Source: Hungatella_A sp034142505
GTDB taxonomy: Bacteria > Bacillota > Clostridia > Lachnospirales > Lachnospiraceae
NCBI GenBank assembly: GCA_034142505.1
Contig: JAWZDV010000062.1
Span: forward strand, 62,001-126,000
Direction: 5' to 3'
Length of the DNA stretch: 64,000 nucleotides
The notes beneath the pieces were generated by a model that was not told where the DNA came from, did not search any database, and was given only the letters and a program-made list of their open reading frames with translations. Of this stretch, positions 23,589 through 33,006 are shown one piece after another; position 1 is the stretch's first letter, and each line of letters starts with the position of its first letter. A program made the position numbers and the translations under genes.

Positions 23589-25091
23589 TTACTCCTCCAA
23601 CTCCCGGATCAGTTCCCGAAGCCGGGACTTAATCTTCGTTCGGTGAATACCCGTGTATCCCACTTTCTCCGCAAGGCGAAGCAGGTACTCCCGGTATAGG
23701 GCTACGATTTCAGGCTGGGATATCTCAAAGACGGTAAATGGCTCTGAGGTATGCACCAGAAGAGCTCTGTGATTTTCCTTGACCATAAGGGAGCTCTCCT
23801 GTTCAACAGGCCCTTCCAGGGGTACAAAGTGATAATGTTCATGTGTGTCCAAAATGTGCAAAATCTTCTTCAAGTGCAGGGTATAGGTCTCCGGGGTGTA
23901 GTAAAGGGCGCCGACCGACCAACAGGTGGCGGTGATTGGCACTGTGCCGGCACGTACCTGGTCAGCACTGGCCAGGTGAACGATATCGATCAGATTGTAC
24001 TGGTCCTGCTCCTGTTCCAGCCGCATCATCTCCTGAAGATAAAGTTCCCCCAGGCGTTTCTGCTCAGGATCTTCTCTTTTTCCGATGGAGTCCGCGACAA
24101 GTTCAAAGGGCGCGGTCACTGCGGACAAAGAAATCAGCTTTTGTATGCGGAAGCCCTGGGGCGATAAGAACTTCATAAAGCACTGGAACAGCTTTTGGGG
24201 TTCCGAGTAAGTATTCAGCATAGGCCGGCACAGGGCGAGATAGGCCTGAAACTCCACTTCCGTCGCCCGGAGCACCCCCGGGTCTGTGGTCAGCATCGTG
24301 GCGTAACTGGTGGGCTCGCCCGCCATGGAGTGGGACGCAATCGCAATTTGTCCGGGCTGCATGATGATGGTGTGCCGGTAAAGGCGGTCGCGGATATGAG
24401 GATAAAAATAGGCTTTAACCTTGCCGGTCATGTAGAGCGGGATCCAGCGGGCCAGGGATTCCAGAATCTGATCACCCGAATAGATGGGTGGTATGATGTG
24501 ACAGATCTGACACCCCCGCCGGATACAATCCAGCAGCCAAACCTGCATTTGGGAGGTAAAATCATAATCCTCCATCAGCCAATCATCGGTCTCATCGGCA
24601 AGAATACAGATTGTGCCCGGTTCTTGCCGGGCCAGCAGGTGTTGGTACATGGACCGCACCGCGGCACGCTTTCCCTCATTTCCAAAATGAATAAAATTCC
24701 CTTTGCGGCTGATCGTTGTGGCTTCCAAGGTGGAGTTAGACGCAACCCCCTTAATGGTCAGCGATTCAAAGCTTCGCATGAAGCGATCCACTCCGTCATC
24801 GTCACCGCACAGCCAGCAAAATAAAAATTCTGACAGTTGATCCTGTTTGTCCATGAGAACCCGTCTGACCCCAGCCATCTCCGACAGAGCTCTTCTCTGA
24901 TATTCGCCGGTGCAGCGTTCGGCAAGAAAATCCGACATGCTGCGCAGCGGCTCCAGATTTCGCGGAAGCCCTCTCTTCCCGCTGCGGAATCGGCTGATGA
25001 TGGAGGGGTCTACCTGCGCTGCTAAGGCCAGCTCCCGGTTCGTCGTTTGAGTCAAATTCATGACAAAAATTAGCTTTTCATAAAACTGCAC
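23589..25091 (-). CDS. HTH regulator of the signalling locus (XRE-like N-terminus, large sensor-like C-terminus)
   Basis: About 500 residues. The N-terminal 70 contain a Cro/C1-like helix-turn-helix (NRELALAAQVDPSIISRFRSGKRGLP). The rest is a long domain without a motif I recognise. It includes LLARQEPGTICILADET and repeated aromatic segments, so it may be a ligand or partner sensor. The start is a GTG at 25091 with AAAGGAGG eight bases upstream; reading from 25166 would run through the operator region. It is divergent from the five-gene signalling operon and shares its intergenic region of TGTCATT palindromes, so it is the likely regulator of that operon. Confidence 0.7.
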   Translation of the reverse strand: MQFYEKLIFVMNLTQTTNRELALAAQVDPSIISRFRSGKRGLPRNLEPLRSMSDFLAERCTGEYQRRALSEMAGVRRVLMDKQDQLSEFLFCWLCGDDDGVDRFMRSFESLTIKGVASNSTLEATTISRKGNFIHFGNEGKRAAVRSMYQHLLARQEPGTICILADETDDWLMEDYDFTSQMQVWLLDCIRRGCQICHIIPPIYSGDQILESLARWIPLYMTGKVKAYFYPHIRDRLYRHTIIMQPGQIAIASHSMAGEPTSYATMLTTDPGVLRATEVEFQAYLALCRPMLNTYSEPQKLFQCFMKFLSPQGFRIQKLISLSAVTAPFELVADSIGKREDPEQKRLGELYLQEMMRLEQEQDQYNLIDIVHLASADQVRAGTVPITATCWSVGALYYTPETYTLHLKKILHILDTHEHYHFVPLEGPVEQESSLMVKENHRALLVHTSEPFTVFEISQPEIVALYREYLLRLAEKVGYTGIHRTKIKSRLRELIRELEE

Positions 25092-25160
25092 AGTCTCATC
25101 CTCCTTTTTTATACCAGTATACCTTAAAGTAATTAAGTTTGCAATAAAATTTGCATCAAA

Positions 25161-25190
25161 TGTCATTCAGAATGACACTTAAGTGTCATT
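25161..25190. promoter_or_regulatory. Overlapping palindromic operator, three TGTCATT half-sites
   Basis: TGTCATTCAGAATGACA (25161-25177) overlaps a perfect 20-bp palindrome of AATGACACTT/AAGTGTCATT (25171-25190). The half-site TGTCATT occurs three times in alternating orientation. It lies just upstream of the regulator gene start, a likely binding site for it. Confidence 0.7.
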
Positions 25191-25209
25191 GTCAAATACA
25201 GATATACTC

Positions 25210-25238
25210 TTGAATTTTGCCAAAAAATAAAGTATTCT
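25210..25238 (+). promoter_or_regulatory. Promoter of the signalling operon
   Basis: TTGAAT (25210-25215) and TATTCT (25233-25238) are separated by 17 bases. They lie between the two palindromic operator clusters, about 115 bases before the first gene. Confidence 0.55.
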
Positions 25239-25264
25239 ATAGTTTGAGAATGCTCAAGTTTATT

Positions 25265-25287
25265 AATTGTCATTTAAAATGACAATT
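25265..25287. promoter_or_regulatory. Palindromic operator in the operon leader
   Basis: A perfect palindrome of 11-bp arms around one base (AATTGTCATTT, A, AAATGACAATT). It repeats the TGTCATT/AATGACA half-sites of 25161-25190. It lies just downstream of the predicted promoter, where a bound protein would block transcription. Confidence 0.7.
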
Positions 25288-25354
25288 TTATATCATTTGT
25301 AATTCGAATTATATGCAGATCTGCATGAATCATGTGAAAGATTGGGTGTGAGCA

Positions 25355-27931
25355 ATGTTATTTGAGAGAAAAATTTTAGTGGTTGAAGACAATGAGATCA
25401 ACCGGGTGGCGCTGTGCGTCATCCTGTCATCTCAATACACGGTTCTGGAGGCAGAAAATGGGGAACAGGCCCTGTCGCTGCTGGAGAAATACAGAGAGGG
25501 AATCTCTCTGATCCTGTTGGATATTGTTATGCCGGTTATGGATGGCTACACCTTTCTGAAGCATTTGAAAGCAGATCACAAGTTGAACTCGATCCCGGTC
25601 ATTGTCACAACGTCCAACAACAGTGAGGCGGATGAGGTGGCCGCGCTTTCCCACGGGGCCACAGACTTCATTACCAAGCCCTACCGCGCCCAGGTCATTT
25701 TACACCGAGCAGCCAGTATTATCCGCCTGCGGGAGACCTCCGCCCTCATCCATCATATCCAGTATGACCGGGTCACCGGGGCGTACAGCAAGGAATATTT
25801 CTGCCAGCAGGTCAGGGATATCCTGTTTCGGAATCCGGATGTGAAATATGATATCCTTTGTTCCGACATTGAGGACTTCAAACTGATCAACGATACTTTC
25901 GGTATGGCAGCGGGCGACCGTCTGCTGCGGCAGGTGGCGGAACTCTGCACCCAACGGCTGGGGGATCACGGGATCTGCGGCCGCCTGAGCGCGGACCAGT
26001 TCGCCTGTCTTCTGGAACACCGCAAGGACTATGCGGACGAGATGTTCACCCAGTCCGACAGCAAAATCAACAGCGGCTTCGGCAATCAGAACGTGATTAT
26101 GAAATACGGCATCTACGCGGTGGAGGACCGGGAGATTTCCGTAGAACAGATGTGTGACCGGGCGCTGCTGGCGGCGCACAGCATCAAGGGAAAGTACGGC
26201 AAGCACTTTGCCCTCTACGACGATAAACTGCGTGGTACGCTGCTGCGCAGGCAGGCCATCACGGACGGCATGGAAACGGCCCTGTCCACGGGACAGTTTG
26301 AGGTCTATCTCCAGCCCAAGTACCAGATCCGGGACGGCCAGTTGGCGGGGGCTGAGGCGCTGGTGCGCTGGAACCACCCGGAATGGGGCCTGCAGCCGCC
26401 TGGGGAGTTCATCCCCATCTTTGAGCGCAATGGCTTTATTACTAAGCTGGACCAATATGTCTGGGAGCGGGTCTGCGCTCTGCTCCAGGAATGGGACCGG
26501 AAGGGTTATCCCAGCATCAACATATCTGTCAACGTCTCCCGAATGGATATTTACAACGCGGATCTGGCTGACGTCCTGACGGGTCTCGTTCGGCGGCACG
26601 GACTTTCCCCCTCCCGTCTGCACTTGGAGATTACGGAGAGTGCGTACACGGACACCTCAAGACAGCTCATCGAAACCCTGGGCGCTCTGCGCAGGCTGGG
26701 TTTCGTCATTGAAATGGATGACTTTGGAAGCGGCTACTCCTCGCTGAATATGCTCACGGAAATGCCAATCGACATATTGAAGCTGGATATGAAATTTATC
26801 CAGACTGAGATCACAAGACCCACCGGCCAGGGCATCCTGCGCTTTATCGTGGACCTGGCCCGTTGGATGAAATTGAGTGTGGTGGCGGAGGGCGTGGAGA
26901 CCCGGGAGCAGTTGGAAAGGCTTCAAAACGACGGGTGTGACTACGCCCAAGGCTATTATTTTGCCAAACCCATGCCTGTGGAAAATTTTGTTTCCGTCTT
27001 GACAGCGCAAGCCCCTTCCGCAGACATGGAAAACAGCCGCTCTGCCGGTTCTGTGGACCGCATAAACAGGGCTCTGCTGGTGGCCGATGAAGACGAGGAA
27101 TACCGCGCTCAGGTGCATAGGACCTTCTCCGACTGCTTCAAGGTACTGGAGGCAGACAGTTATGAGGAGGCAGTTAAAATCCTGGGAAACCGTCCGTATC
27201 AGATGTCGGCTGTAATTTCCAGCTTAACACTTCCAGGCGGCACTGATATCCTGACTGCGGTTCAAATGGAGCGGGGCGCCTGGGAGACGCCGTGCATCGC
27301 CACGGGACCGCTGGATATGGAGCTGGAGCGCAGTGCCATGGAACTGGGAGCCGCCGACTATGCGGTTAAGCCCCACAATCAGGAGTCGCTGCGCAGGCGG
27401 GTCCTACGGGCGATGAGTATCCACACGCTTCAGGTACGGATGCGCTCTCTTCAAGATGAGTCCTGCAGAGACACTATGACCGGCCTGCTCAACCGCCGGG
27501 GATTGTACACCATCGCAGAATCACTGCGTCATGAGTCTACCTCAACTGTTTATCTGTTTGAACTGGACGATTTGAAAAAGTTCAACGAAAAGTATGGCTA
27601 TGTGGAGGGCGATCATTTGATCTTCCACTTCGCCTCCCTTCTTCGTGCCCACACACGGGTGGCCGATGTGCTGGTCCGGCTGGGCGGAGATGAATTTCTG
27701 GTTGTGATGCTCCACATAAGCTCCATAGAAGTTGCCCATAAGAAAGAAACGGCTATTCTCCGGGCTTATTATGAGAGCCGTTACGCAGATCCGGATTCGG
27801 TGGCCTGCTATGCCGGTACAGCGCTCTGGAATGCAGAGGAACCATTAGATGAAATCATACGCCGTGCCCGCGAGGCCATGTATGCTGAAAAAGCCGGCGG
27901 TAAGGATAAGCGCCTTTCACGGAAGGAGTGA
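25355..27931 (+). CDS. Response regulator with dual cyclic-di-GMP domains (REC-GGDEF*-EAL-REC*-GGDEF)
   Basis: 858 residues. REC1 (1-125) is intact with Asp56 in LLDIVMP. The first GGDEF-like domain (140-295) has LSADQF at 211-216 in place of GGDEF and is probably inactive. The EAL domain (about 305-550) keeps EAL 334-336, NVS, LEIT, DDFGSG, Lys476 and AEGVE, so phosphodiesterase activity is expected. REC2 (570-690) has serine where the phospho-aspartate should be. The second GGDEF (705-855) is intact at 777-781 with an RxxD inhibitory site five residues before. It can therefore both make and degrade cyclic-di-GMP, gated by REC1. First gene of the operon. Confidence 0.9.
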   Translation: MLFERKILVVEDNEINRVALCVILSSQYTVLEAENGEQALSLLEKYREGISLILLDIVMPVMDGYTFLKHLKADHKLNSIPVIVTTSNNSEADEVAALSHGATDFITKPYRAQVILHRAASIIRLRETSALIHHIQYDRVTGAYSKEYFCQQVRDILFRNPDVKYDILCSDIEDFKLINDTFGMAAGDRLLRQVAELCTQRLGDHGICGRLSADQFACLLEHRKDYADEMFTQSDSKINSGFGNQNVIMKYGIYAVEDREISVEQMCDRALLAAHSIKGKYGKHFALYDDKLRGTLLRRQAITDGMETALSTGQFEVYLQPKYQIRDGQLAGAEALVRWNHPEWGLQPPGEFIPIFERNGFITKLDQYVWERVCALLQEWDRKGYPSINISVNVSRMDIYNADLADVLTGLVRRHGLSPSRLHLEITESAYTDTSRQLIETLGALRRLGFVIEMDDFGSGYSSLNMLTEMPIDILKLDMKFIQTEITRPTGQGILRFIVDLARWMKLSVVAEGVETREQLERLQNDGCDYAQGYYFAKPMPVENFVSVLTAQAPSADMENSRSAGSVDRINRALLVADEDEEYRAQVHRTFSDCFKVLEADSYEEAVKILGNRPYQMSAVISSLTLPGGTDILTAVQMERGAWETPCIATGPLDMELERSAMELGAADYAVKPHNQESLRRRVLRAMSIHTLQVRMRSLQDESCRDTMTGLLNRRGLYTIAESLRHESTSTVYLFELDDLKKFNEKYGYVEGDHLIFHFASLLRAHTRVADVLVRLGGDEFLVVMLHISSIEVAHKKETAILRAYYESRYADPDSVACYAGTALWNAEEPLDEIIRRAREAMYAEKAGGKDKRLSRKE

Positions 27932-27938
27932 GCATGTA

Positions 27939-30900
27939 ATGTGTCAATATACAAATTTAGAAGTGATATATGTCTCTCCGTCCAGCAAGCTGCTGCGCGG
28001 AAAGGACGGCAGCACCGGCAACCGGGTGGTACTTAAGACCGGAGGTCAGGAACATATGACTCAGGAGGAAGCAGCGCGGCTGCGGCGGGAATATCAGATC
28101 ATGCAGCGGATAGACAGCCCTTATGTGGTAAAGGCGCTTGGCGAAATCACGCTGGACGGGCGATGCTGTCTGGTGGAGGAATTCTGTCCGGGGATTACGC
28201 TGAGCAGGCTGCTGAAACAGGGTGCCCTGGAGATGTCGGATTTCTACCGGATTGCGGAACAGTTGGTGATGGGCCTGCGGGACATTCACAAGGCGGGGGT
28301 CATCCACAAAGATGTGAACCCCTCCAATATCATATACGACGCGGAGTCCGGCCGTGTGGTGCTGCTGGACTTCGGCATCTCCTCCATGTTTATACATGAA
28401 CAGATGTCGGGGACCAGACTTGAAAATATTGAGGGAACCCTCCGCTACATCGCCCCGGAGCAGACCGGACGAATGAATACGGAGCTGGATTATCGAGCGG
28501 ATTTTTATTCCTTGGGCATAACCTTGTATCAAATGCTGACGGGGCGTCATCCATTTGACGCGGAGACCCCCACAGAGCTGGTTTTTTCTCATATTGCTAA
28601 GACTCCGCCGGATCTTCGTATGATTTTACCCAATGTGCCGCCCATGCTTGCTGCCGTCATAGACAAACTCCTGGCCAAGATGGCAAAAGACCGCTATTTA
28701 AGCAGTGAGGGCCTTCTTTATGATCTGACACGGTGCCAAATGGAAAAGGAATTTATCCTTGGCGAAAAGGATTTCAGCCGGCGCTTTGAATTCGCCCACC
28801 GGCTGTATGGGCGGGACGATGAAATAGCCCAACTGAAAAGTGACTTCAAAGAAGTGGCGTCCGGTTCCAAGATTCTTGTCTCAGTCAGCGGCTATTCCGG
28901 AATTGGAAAGACCTCGCTGGTCAATCAGCTTCAGGAGGAGGCTCATCGGACCAACGGTATGTTTCTACAAGGGAAGTTTGACCAATATCACACCAATGTA
29001 CCCTACTATGCCTTCTTTGAAGCCATCAAACAATTTTGCAGCATGATCTTTATGGAGCCGGCGGAAAGTATCGGCAAGTGGAAGCAGACATTGTCGGAGC
29101 ACTTGGGCGGCGATGCGGCTTTGCTGACCGGCAAGGTGGCGGAGCTGGCCCTGCTGACCGGCGATCAGCCAACTCTTGGGGATATGGGGCCGCTGGAGGA
29201 GCGGACCAGGTTCAAATCCGTGTTGGAACAGCTCCTGTCCCTGCTGGCTACGCCGGAGCATCCTCTTGTTTTGTTTTTGGACGATGTGCACCGGGCGGAT
29301 ATGGGCTCCCTGGAAATTCTGGAAGAGCTGTTCAAAAATGAGGATATCCATGATTTAATGATGATCGTGTGCTATCGCGACAATGAGGTGAGCAGCGAAC
29401 ATCCGCTCATCCTCAGCCTGAATAAAATCATACAGTGGGGCGGCCGGGTCACGCAGCTCAACTTAAAAGGGCTTGAACTGGAGAGCACCGCACAGATGCT
29501 GGGAGACATATTCAAAACAGAAGCGGATACGACTTTGGCACTGGCGGAGATTCTTTATAGGAAGACTAAGGGAAATCCGTTTTACATTAAGCAGTTTCTG
29601 CGTCTATGCCATTCAAAAGGCTATCTGAAGCTGGATATGGACACCGGAAGCTGGAACTGGAAGGAGGCAGAGATCCAGGCCTGCCCCGCTCAGGAGAATG
29701 TAGTGGACTTCCTGACGGAAAACCTGAACCAGTTTTCGGAGGAGACAATATCTCTACTGTCCTTCGGCGCCTGCATCGGCCAGAGCTTTTCTGTGGAGGA
29801 TTTGTCCGCTGTCTGCGGCTTGCCGGAACGTGAAATCAACCGCAGGCTGATTACGGCGGTGGCACAGGAGGCGGTATATCCCATGGAAAAGGATGGGAAA
29901 ACCGGCCTGCAGACCATGTATCAGTTTTCCCACGACCGGTTCCAGCAGGTGTTCTATACGGCCCTGTCTGAGAAGACGCGGGCAAATGTCCATTACCTGC
30001 TTGGAAAGCGGTATGAGGAATGCTCACACGCCGCAGGCGATTTGGACGAACGGGCCTTTGAGATTGCGGACCACTACGCAATAGGGCTTGGAGAAGCGGA
30101 GGATCAGGAAGAACGGTGCCGGATTCAGGAGTTCCTGCTGGAGACGGCGCACCGGTGCGGGCTGGTATCCGCCTTCGACACGGCGGAGCGGTACCTGAAT
30201 CTCCTGCTCTCCCAGCCGGAGCTTAAGCACCCGGAAAACCGCCCGTTCCTCACCAAAATCTACATGGAACATCATGCGGCGCTGTGCAATCTGGTGAAAG
30301 AGGAAGAAAGCGACCGGATCTACGGGATGCTCTGTAATCTGGTGACGGAGCCCACCGAGCTGGTAGATAGCTGCCGCCTGCAGATATCAAGCTTCTCCAA
30401 TCGGGGCCGGTATGAGGATGCCTTTGAGATTGGACTCGCACTGCTTGAACAGCTGGGAGTCACCTTCCCTGGCGAAAATATTAAGCTGACTCTGGAGCGG
30501 GAAATCGCATCCTTTTATCAGGAGCGGGAGGCCCTTGGAGCGGATGATATCCTGAATCTCAAAGAAGCCGAAGACCCGGTGGAAGCCGGGATCAGTAAAT
30601 TGCTCTGCCGCCTGTGCGGCCCGGCCTTTTTCTTTCATCCCGATTATTCTTACTGGACGGTATTTACGGCTGTGCGGCGCATGTTCCAGCATGGCTATAC
30701 ACCTCATGGCCTACAGATGTATTCCAATCTGATGATGCCTCTGGGGGAACTGTGCAGGGATTACCGGACGTCTTACGCGGCCAGCAGGTCGGCTATGCGT
30801 CTGGCCGAAAAGCACCAGTACAGGGAAGTAATCCACTCCATCTACTGTATGTTTGCTCTCCATACCAGCCATTGGTTCGAAGATGTGGTCGATGCGATTC

Positions 30901-32936
30901 CCTATGCAAAGGAGTCCATCAAGGGCAACGCCCAGATGGGAGACTTTGAGTACGCCTGCTATGGCTATTATGGGCTCATGATGGCGGTCCTGGAAAGCGC
31001 GGTCCATGTGGAGGAGCTGTGGAATGAGGTACATGCCGGAATCAAGTTTGCGGAGAAGACTGGCAGCGACCATGCTTTGGGCAGCTTCTTGAGCTTTCAG
31101 CAATTGTGCAGGAGTATCCGCGGGGAGCTCTCCCTCACCGGAAGCTTTGATGGAGACGGATTTTCCGAACAGATCCATCTGGAACAGTTTTCCCATAATC
31201 TGCAGGCAATCAGCTATTACCATGTCATTCGGGCCCTGTCAGCAGTGATCTACCGGGATTATTCCACGGCCTGCCGCCTGTGCAGGGACGCTGTGCCCCT
31301 GCTCCCATATGTCTCCAGTTTTTACAACGTGGCGCTTCACAATTTCCTGTATTCCCTGTCCATCTGCCAAGTTCTGGAGACAGGGGACTATGATTCGGAG
31401 GCAAGGTCCAGCTTTCTGCGTGTCCTGGAGGAAAACCAGGATTGGCTGAAGGAACGCAGTAACGACGCGTTCTGCAATTATGGACATCTCTATCTTGTGA
31501 TCGAGGCGGAGCGGAAAACGGCGGAAGGCCGTATCGGAGAGGCCCTGCGTCTTTACGAAGCGGCCCTGGAGGCCGCGAAAAAGCATGACCGCAGCCTTCA
31601 TCATGCCATCCTCTGCGATGTAGCCGCGCTGCGTTATGAGAGGCTGGGAATTAAGTCGGCAGCCATCCATTACCTGACGGATACCTACCGGCTATACAGC
31701 CATTGGGGGGCAGAGGGCAAGTGCGCCCGGATGCGGCAGGACTACCCGGATCTGGCAGGCCCATGGAAGAACGACAGCCGGCAGAACACCCTGTCGGATG
31801 ATTCCATCCGCACCACCGCATCGCTGGATATGTGCTCTGTTCTGAAGGCATCCCAGGCCATTTCTGAGGAACTTGAACTGGAAGGAATCCTGGAAAAGCT
31901 GATTCACAGTCTCCTGGAATGCGCGGGAGCACAGCATATCTACTATTTGAATCAGGAGGATTCCGGATATGAGATCCAGGCGGAGGGCCATTCCGGGGCA
32001 AAGGACGTATGCATCGTATCAAAGCGGCCAGCGGAGGACCGGGATATTCCACTGAGCATCGTGTCGTATGTGGAGAGAATGCTGGAGGCCGTGATCCTTG
32101 AAGATGGAGAGAACTCCAGAGTCTTCGGGAAGGACATTCATATCAAAGAGAACCACTGCAAATCGGTCCTTTGTATGCCCATCCTCAGTAAGGGGGAGCT
32201 AAAGGGCATCCTCTACTTGGAAAATAACCTGGCCGCAAGCGTCTTTGACCAGCGGAGAAAGGAAAACCTCATGCCCATTGCGGCACAGCTGGCCATTTCT
32301 CTCGAAAATGCCTATTTATATGAGCATCTGCGCTTTCTGGTAGACGAGCGGACGAAGGCACTGCTGGAGGAGATCAAGGTGCGCAAGCGGGCAGAGGAAA
32401 AATTGGCCCATATGGCAAACTACGACGCACTCACCGGACTTCCCAACCGCAGACTGTTTCACAAAATCCTGTCCCGGCTGCTCCTGGAGGCAGAAACCAG
32501 TGGGCAGCTGCTTGCTGTCCTCTACATAGATTTGGATGGATTCAAAGAGGTTAACGACACCTACGGCCATGAAAAGGGCGATCTGGTATTGGAGGAGACA
32601 GCCAGACGGCTGATCCGCGCTGTGCGCGGCAGCGATATCGTGTCCCGTATGGGGGGTGACGAGTTCGTTCTGCTGCTGAGCCGAATCATAGCGGACGAAG
32701 AGATCCGGCACGTCTGCGAACGGATCCTATCTGAGATCAGGCAGCCTTTCGAACTCTCAGAGGAACTGTTTGTTGAAATGACTGCAAGTATCGGGGTCAG
32801 CGTCTATCCCAGGGATGGTCAGGATGAAAAGGAACTTCTCTCCCACGCCGACCAAGCCATGTACAGGATCAAAAAAAGCGACAAAAACTTTTACTCGTTC
32901 ACAGAGCCTCTTTCTGAAGCGCAGGAGAATTCTTAA
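27939..32936 (+). CDS. Ser/Thr kinase-ATPase-GAF-GGDEF fusion protein
   Basis: 1665 residues. Residues 10-265 are a Hanks-type kinase (Lys33, HKDVNPSN with Asp125 and Asn130, DFG 144-146, APE 172-174). Residues 285-520 are an AAA-type ATPase (P-loop GYSGIGKTS 318-326, Walker B LVLFLDD 443-449). A long helical, TPR-like region follows to about 1290, then a GAF domain (about 1325-1480). The GGDEF domain has RMGGDEF (GGDEF 1572-1576) and an RxxD site. The kinase-ATPase-GAF layout is known from large cyanobacterial and myxobacterial sensors, which usually end in a histidine kinase; here the output is a diguanylate cyclase. ATG at 27939 has AAGGAG ten bases upstream, seven bases after the previous stop. 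Confidence 0.9.
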   Translation: MCQYTNLEVIYVSPSSKLLRGKDGSTGNRVVLKTGGQEHMTQEEAARLRREYQIMQRIDSPYVVKALGEITLDGRCCLVEEFCPGITLSRLLKQGALEMSDFYRIAEQLVMGLRDIHKAGVIHKDVNPSNIIYDAESGRVVLLDFGISSMFIHEQMSGTRLENIEGTLRYIAPEQTGRMNTELDYRADFYSLGITLYQMLTGRHPFDAETPTELVFSHIAKTPPDLRMILPNVPPMLAAVIDKLLAKMAKDRYLSSEGLLYDLTRCQMEKEFILGEKDFSRRFEFAHRLYGRDDEIAQLKSDFKEVASGSKILVSVSGYSGIGKTSLVNQLQEEAHRTNGMFLQGKFDQYHTNVPYYAFFEAIKQFCSMIFMEPAESIGKWKQTLSEHLGGDAALLTGKVAELALLTGDQPTLGDMGPLEERTRFKSVLEQLLSLLATPEHPLVLFLDDVHRADMGSLEILEELFKNEDIHDLMMIVCYRDNEVSSEHPLILSLNKIIQWGGRVTQLNLKGLELESTAQMLGDIFKTEADTTLALAEILYRKTKGNPFYIKQFLRLCHSKGYLKLDMDTGSWNWKEAEIQACPAQENVVDFLTENLNQFSEETISLLSFGACIGQSFSVEDLSAVCGLPEREINRRLITAVAQEAVYPMEKDGKTGLQTMYQFSHDRFQQVFYTALSEKTRANVHYLLGKRYEECSHAAGDLDERAFEIADHYAIGLGEAEDQEERCRIQEFLLETAHRCGLVSAFDTAERYLNLLLSQPELKHPENRPFLTKIYMEHHAALCNLVKEEESDRIYGMLCNLVTEPTELVDSCRLQISSFSNRGRYEDAFEIGLALLEQLGVTFPGENIKLTLEREIASFYQEREALGADDILNLKEAEDPVEAGISKLLCRLCGPAFFFHPDYSYWTVFTAVRRMFQHGYTPHGLQMYSNLMMPLGELCRDYRTSYAASRSAMRLAEKHQYREVIHSIYCMFALHTSHWFEDVVDAIPYAKESIKGNAQMGDFEYACYGYYGLMMAVLESAVHVEELWNEVHAGIKFAEKTGSDHALGSFLSFQQLCRSIRGELSLTGSFDGDGFSEQIHLEQFSHNLQAISYYHVIRALSAVIYRDYSTACRLCRDAVPLLPYVSSFYNVALHNFLYSLSICQVLETGDYDSEARSSFLRVLEENQDWLKERSNDAFCNYGHLYLVIEAERKTAEGRIGEALRLYEAALEAAKKHDRSLHHAILCDVAALRYERLGIKSAAIHYLTDTYRLYSHWGAEGKCARMRQDYPDLAGPWKNDSRQNTLSDDSIRTTASLDMCSVLKASQAISEELELEGILEKLIHSLLECAGAQHIYYLNQEDSGYEIQAEGHSGAKDVCIVSKRPAEDRDIPLSIVSYVERMLEAVILEDGENSRVFGKDIHIKENHCKSVLCMPILSKGELKGILYLENNLAASVFDQRRKENLMPIAAQLAISLENAYLYEHLRFLVDERTKALLEEIKVRKRAEEKLAHMANYDALTGLPNRRLFHKILSRLLLEAETSGQLLAVLYIDLDGFKEVNDTYGHEKGDLVLEETARRLIRAVRGSDIVSRMGGDEFVLLLSRIIADEEIRHVCERILSEIRQPFELSEELFVEMTASIGVSVYPRDGQDEKELLSHADQAMYRIKKSDKNFYSFTEPLSEAQENS

Positions 32937-33006
32937 AAGAAAACACCATACCCAGCGGCGGCCGGCGTGAGCAAGACCATTGTTGGTAATGGAAAGGATG
33001 AGATCG

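Noticed and set aside
24195..24824. A 209-residue plus-strand frame opposite the HTH regulator
   Set aside because: It is antisense to a well-supported gene, with no start signal and no recognisable domain.
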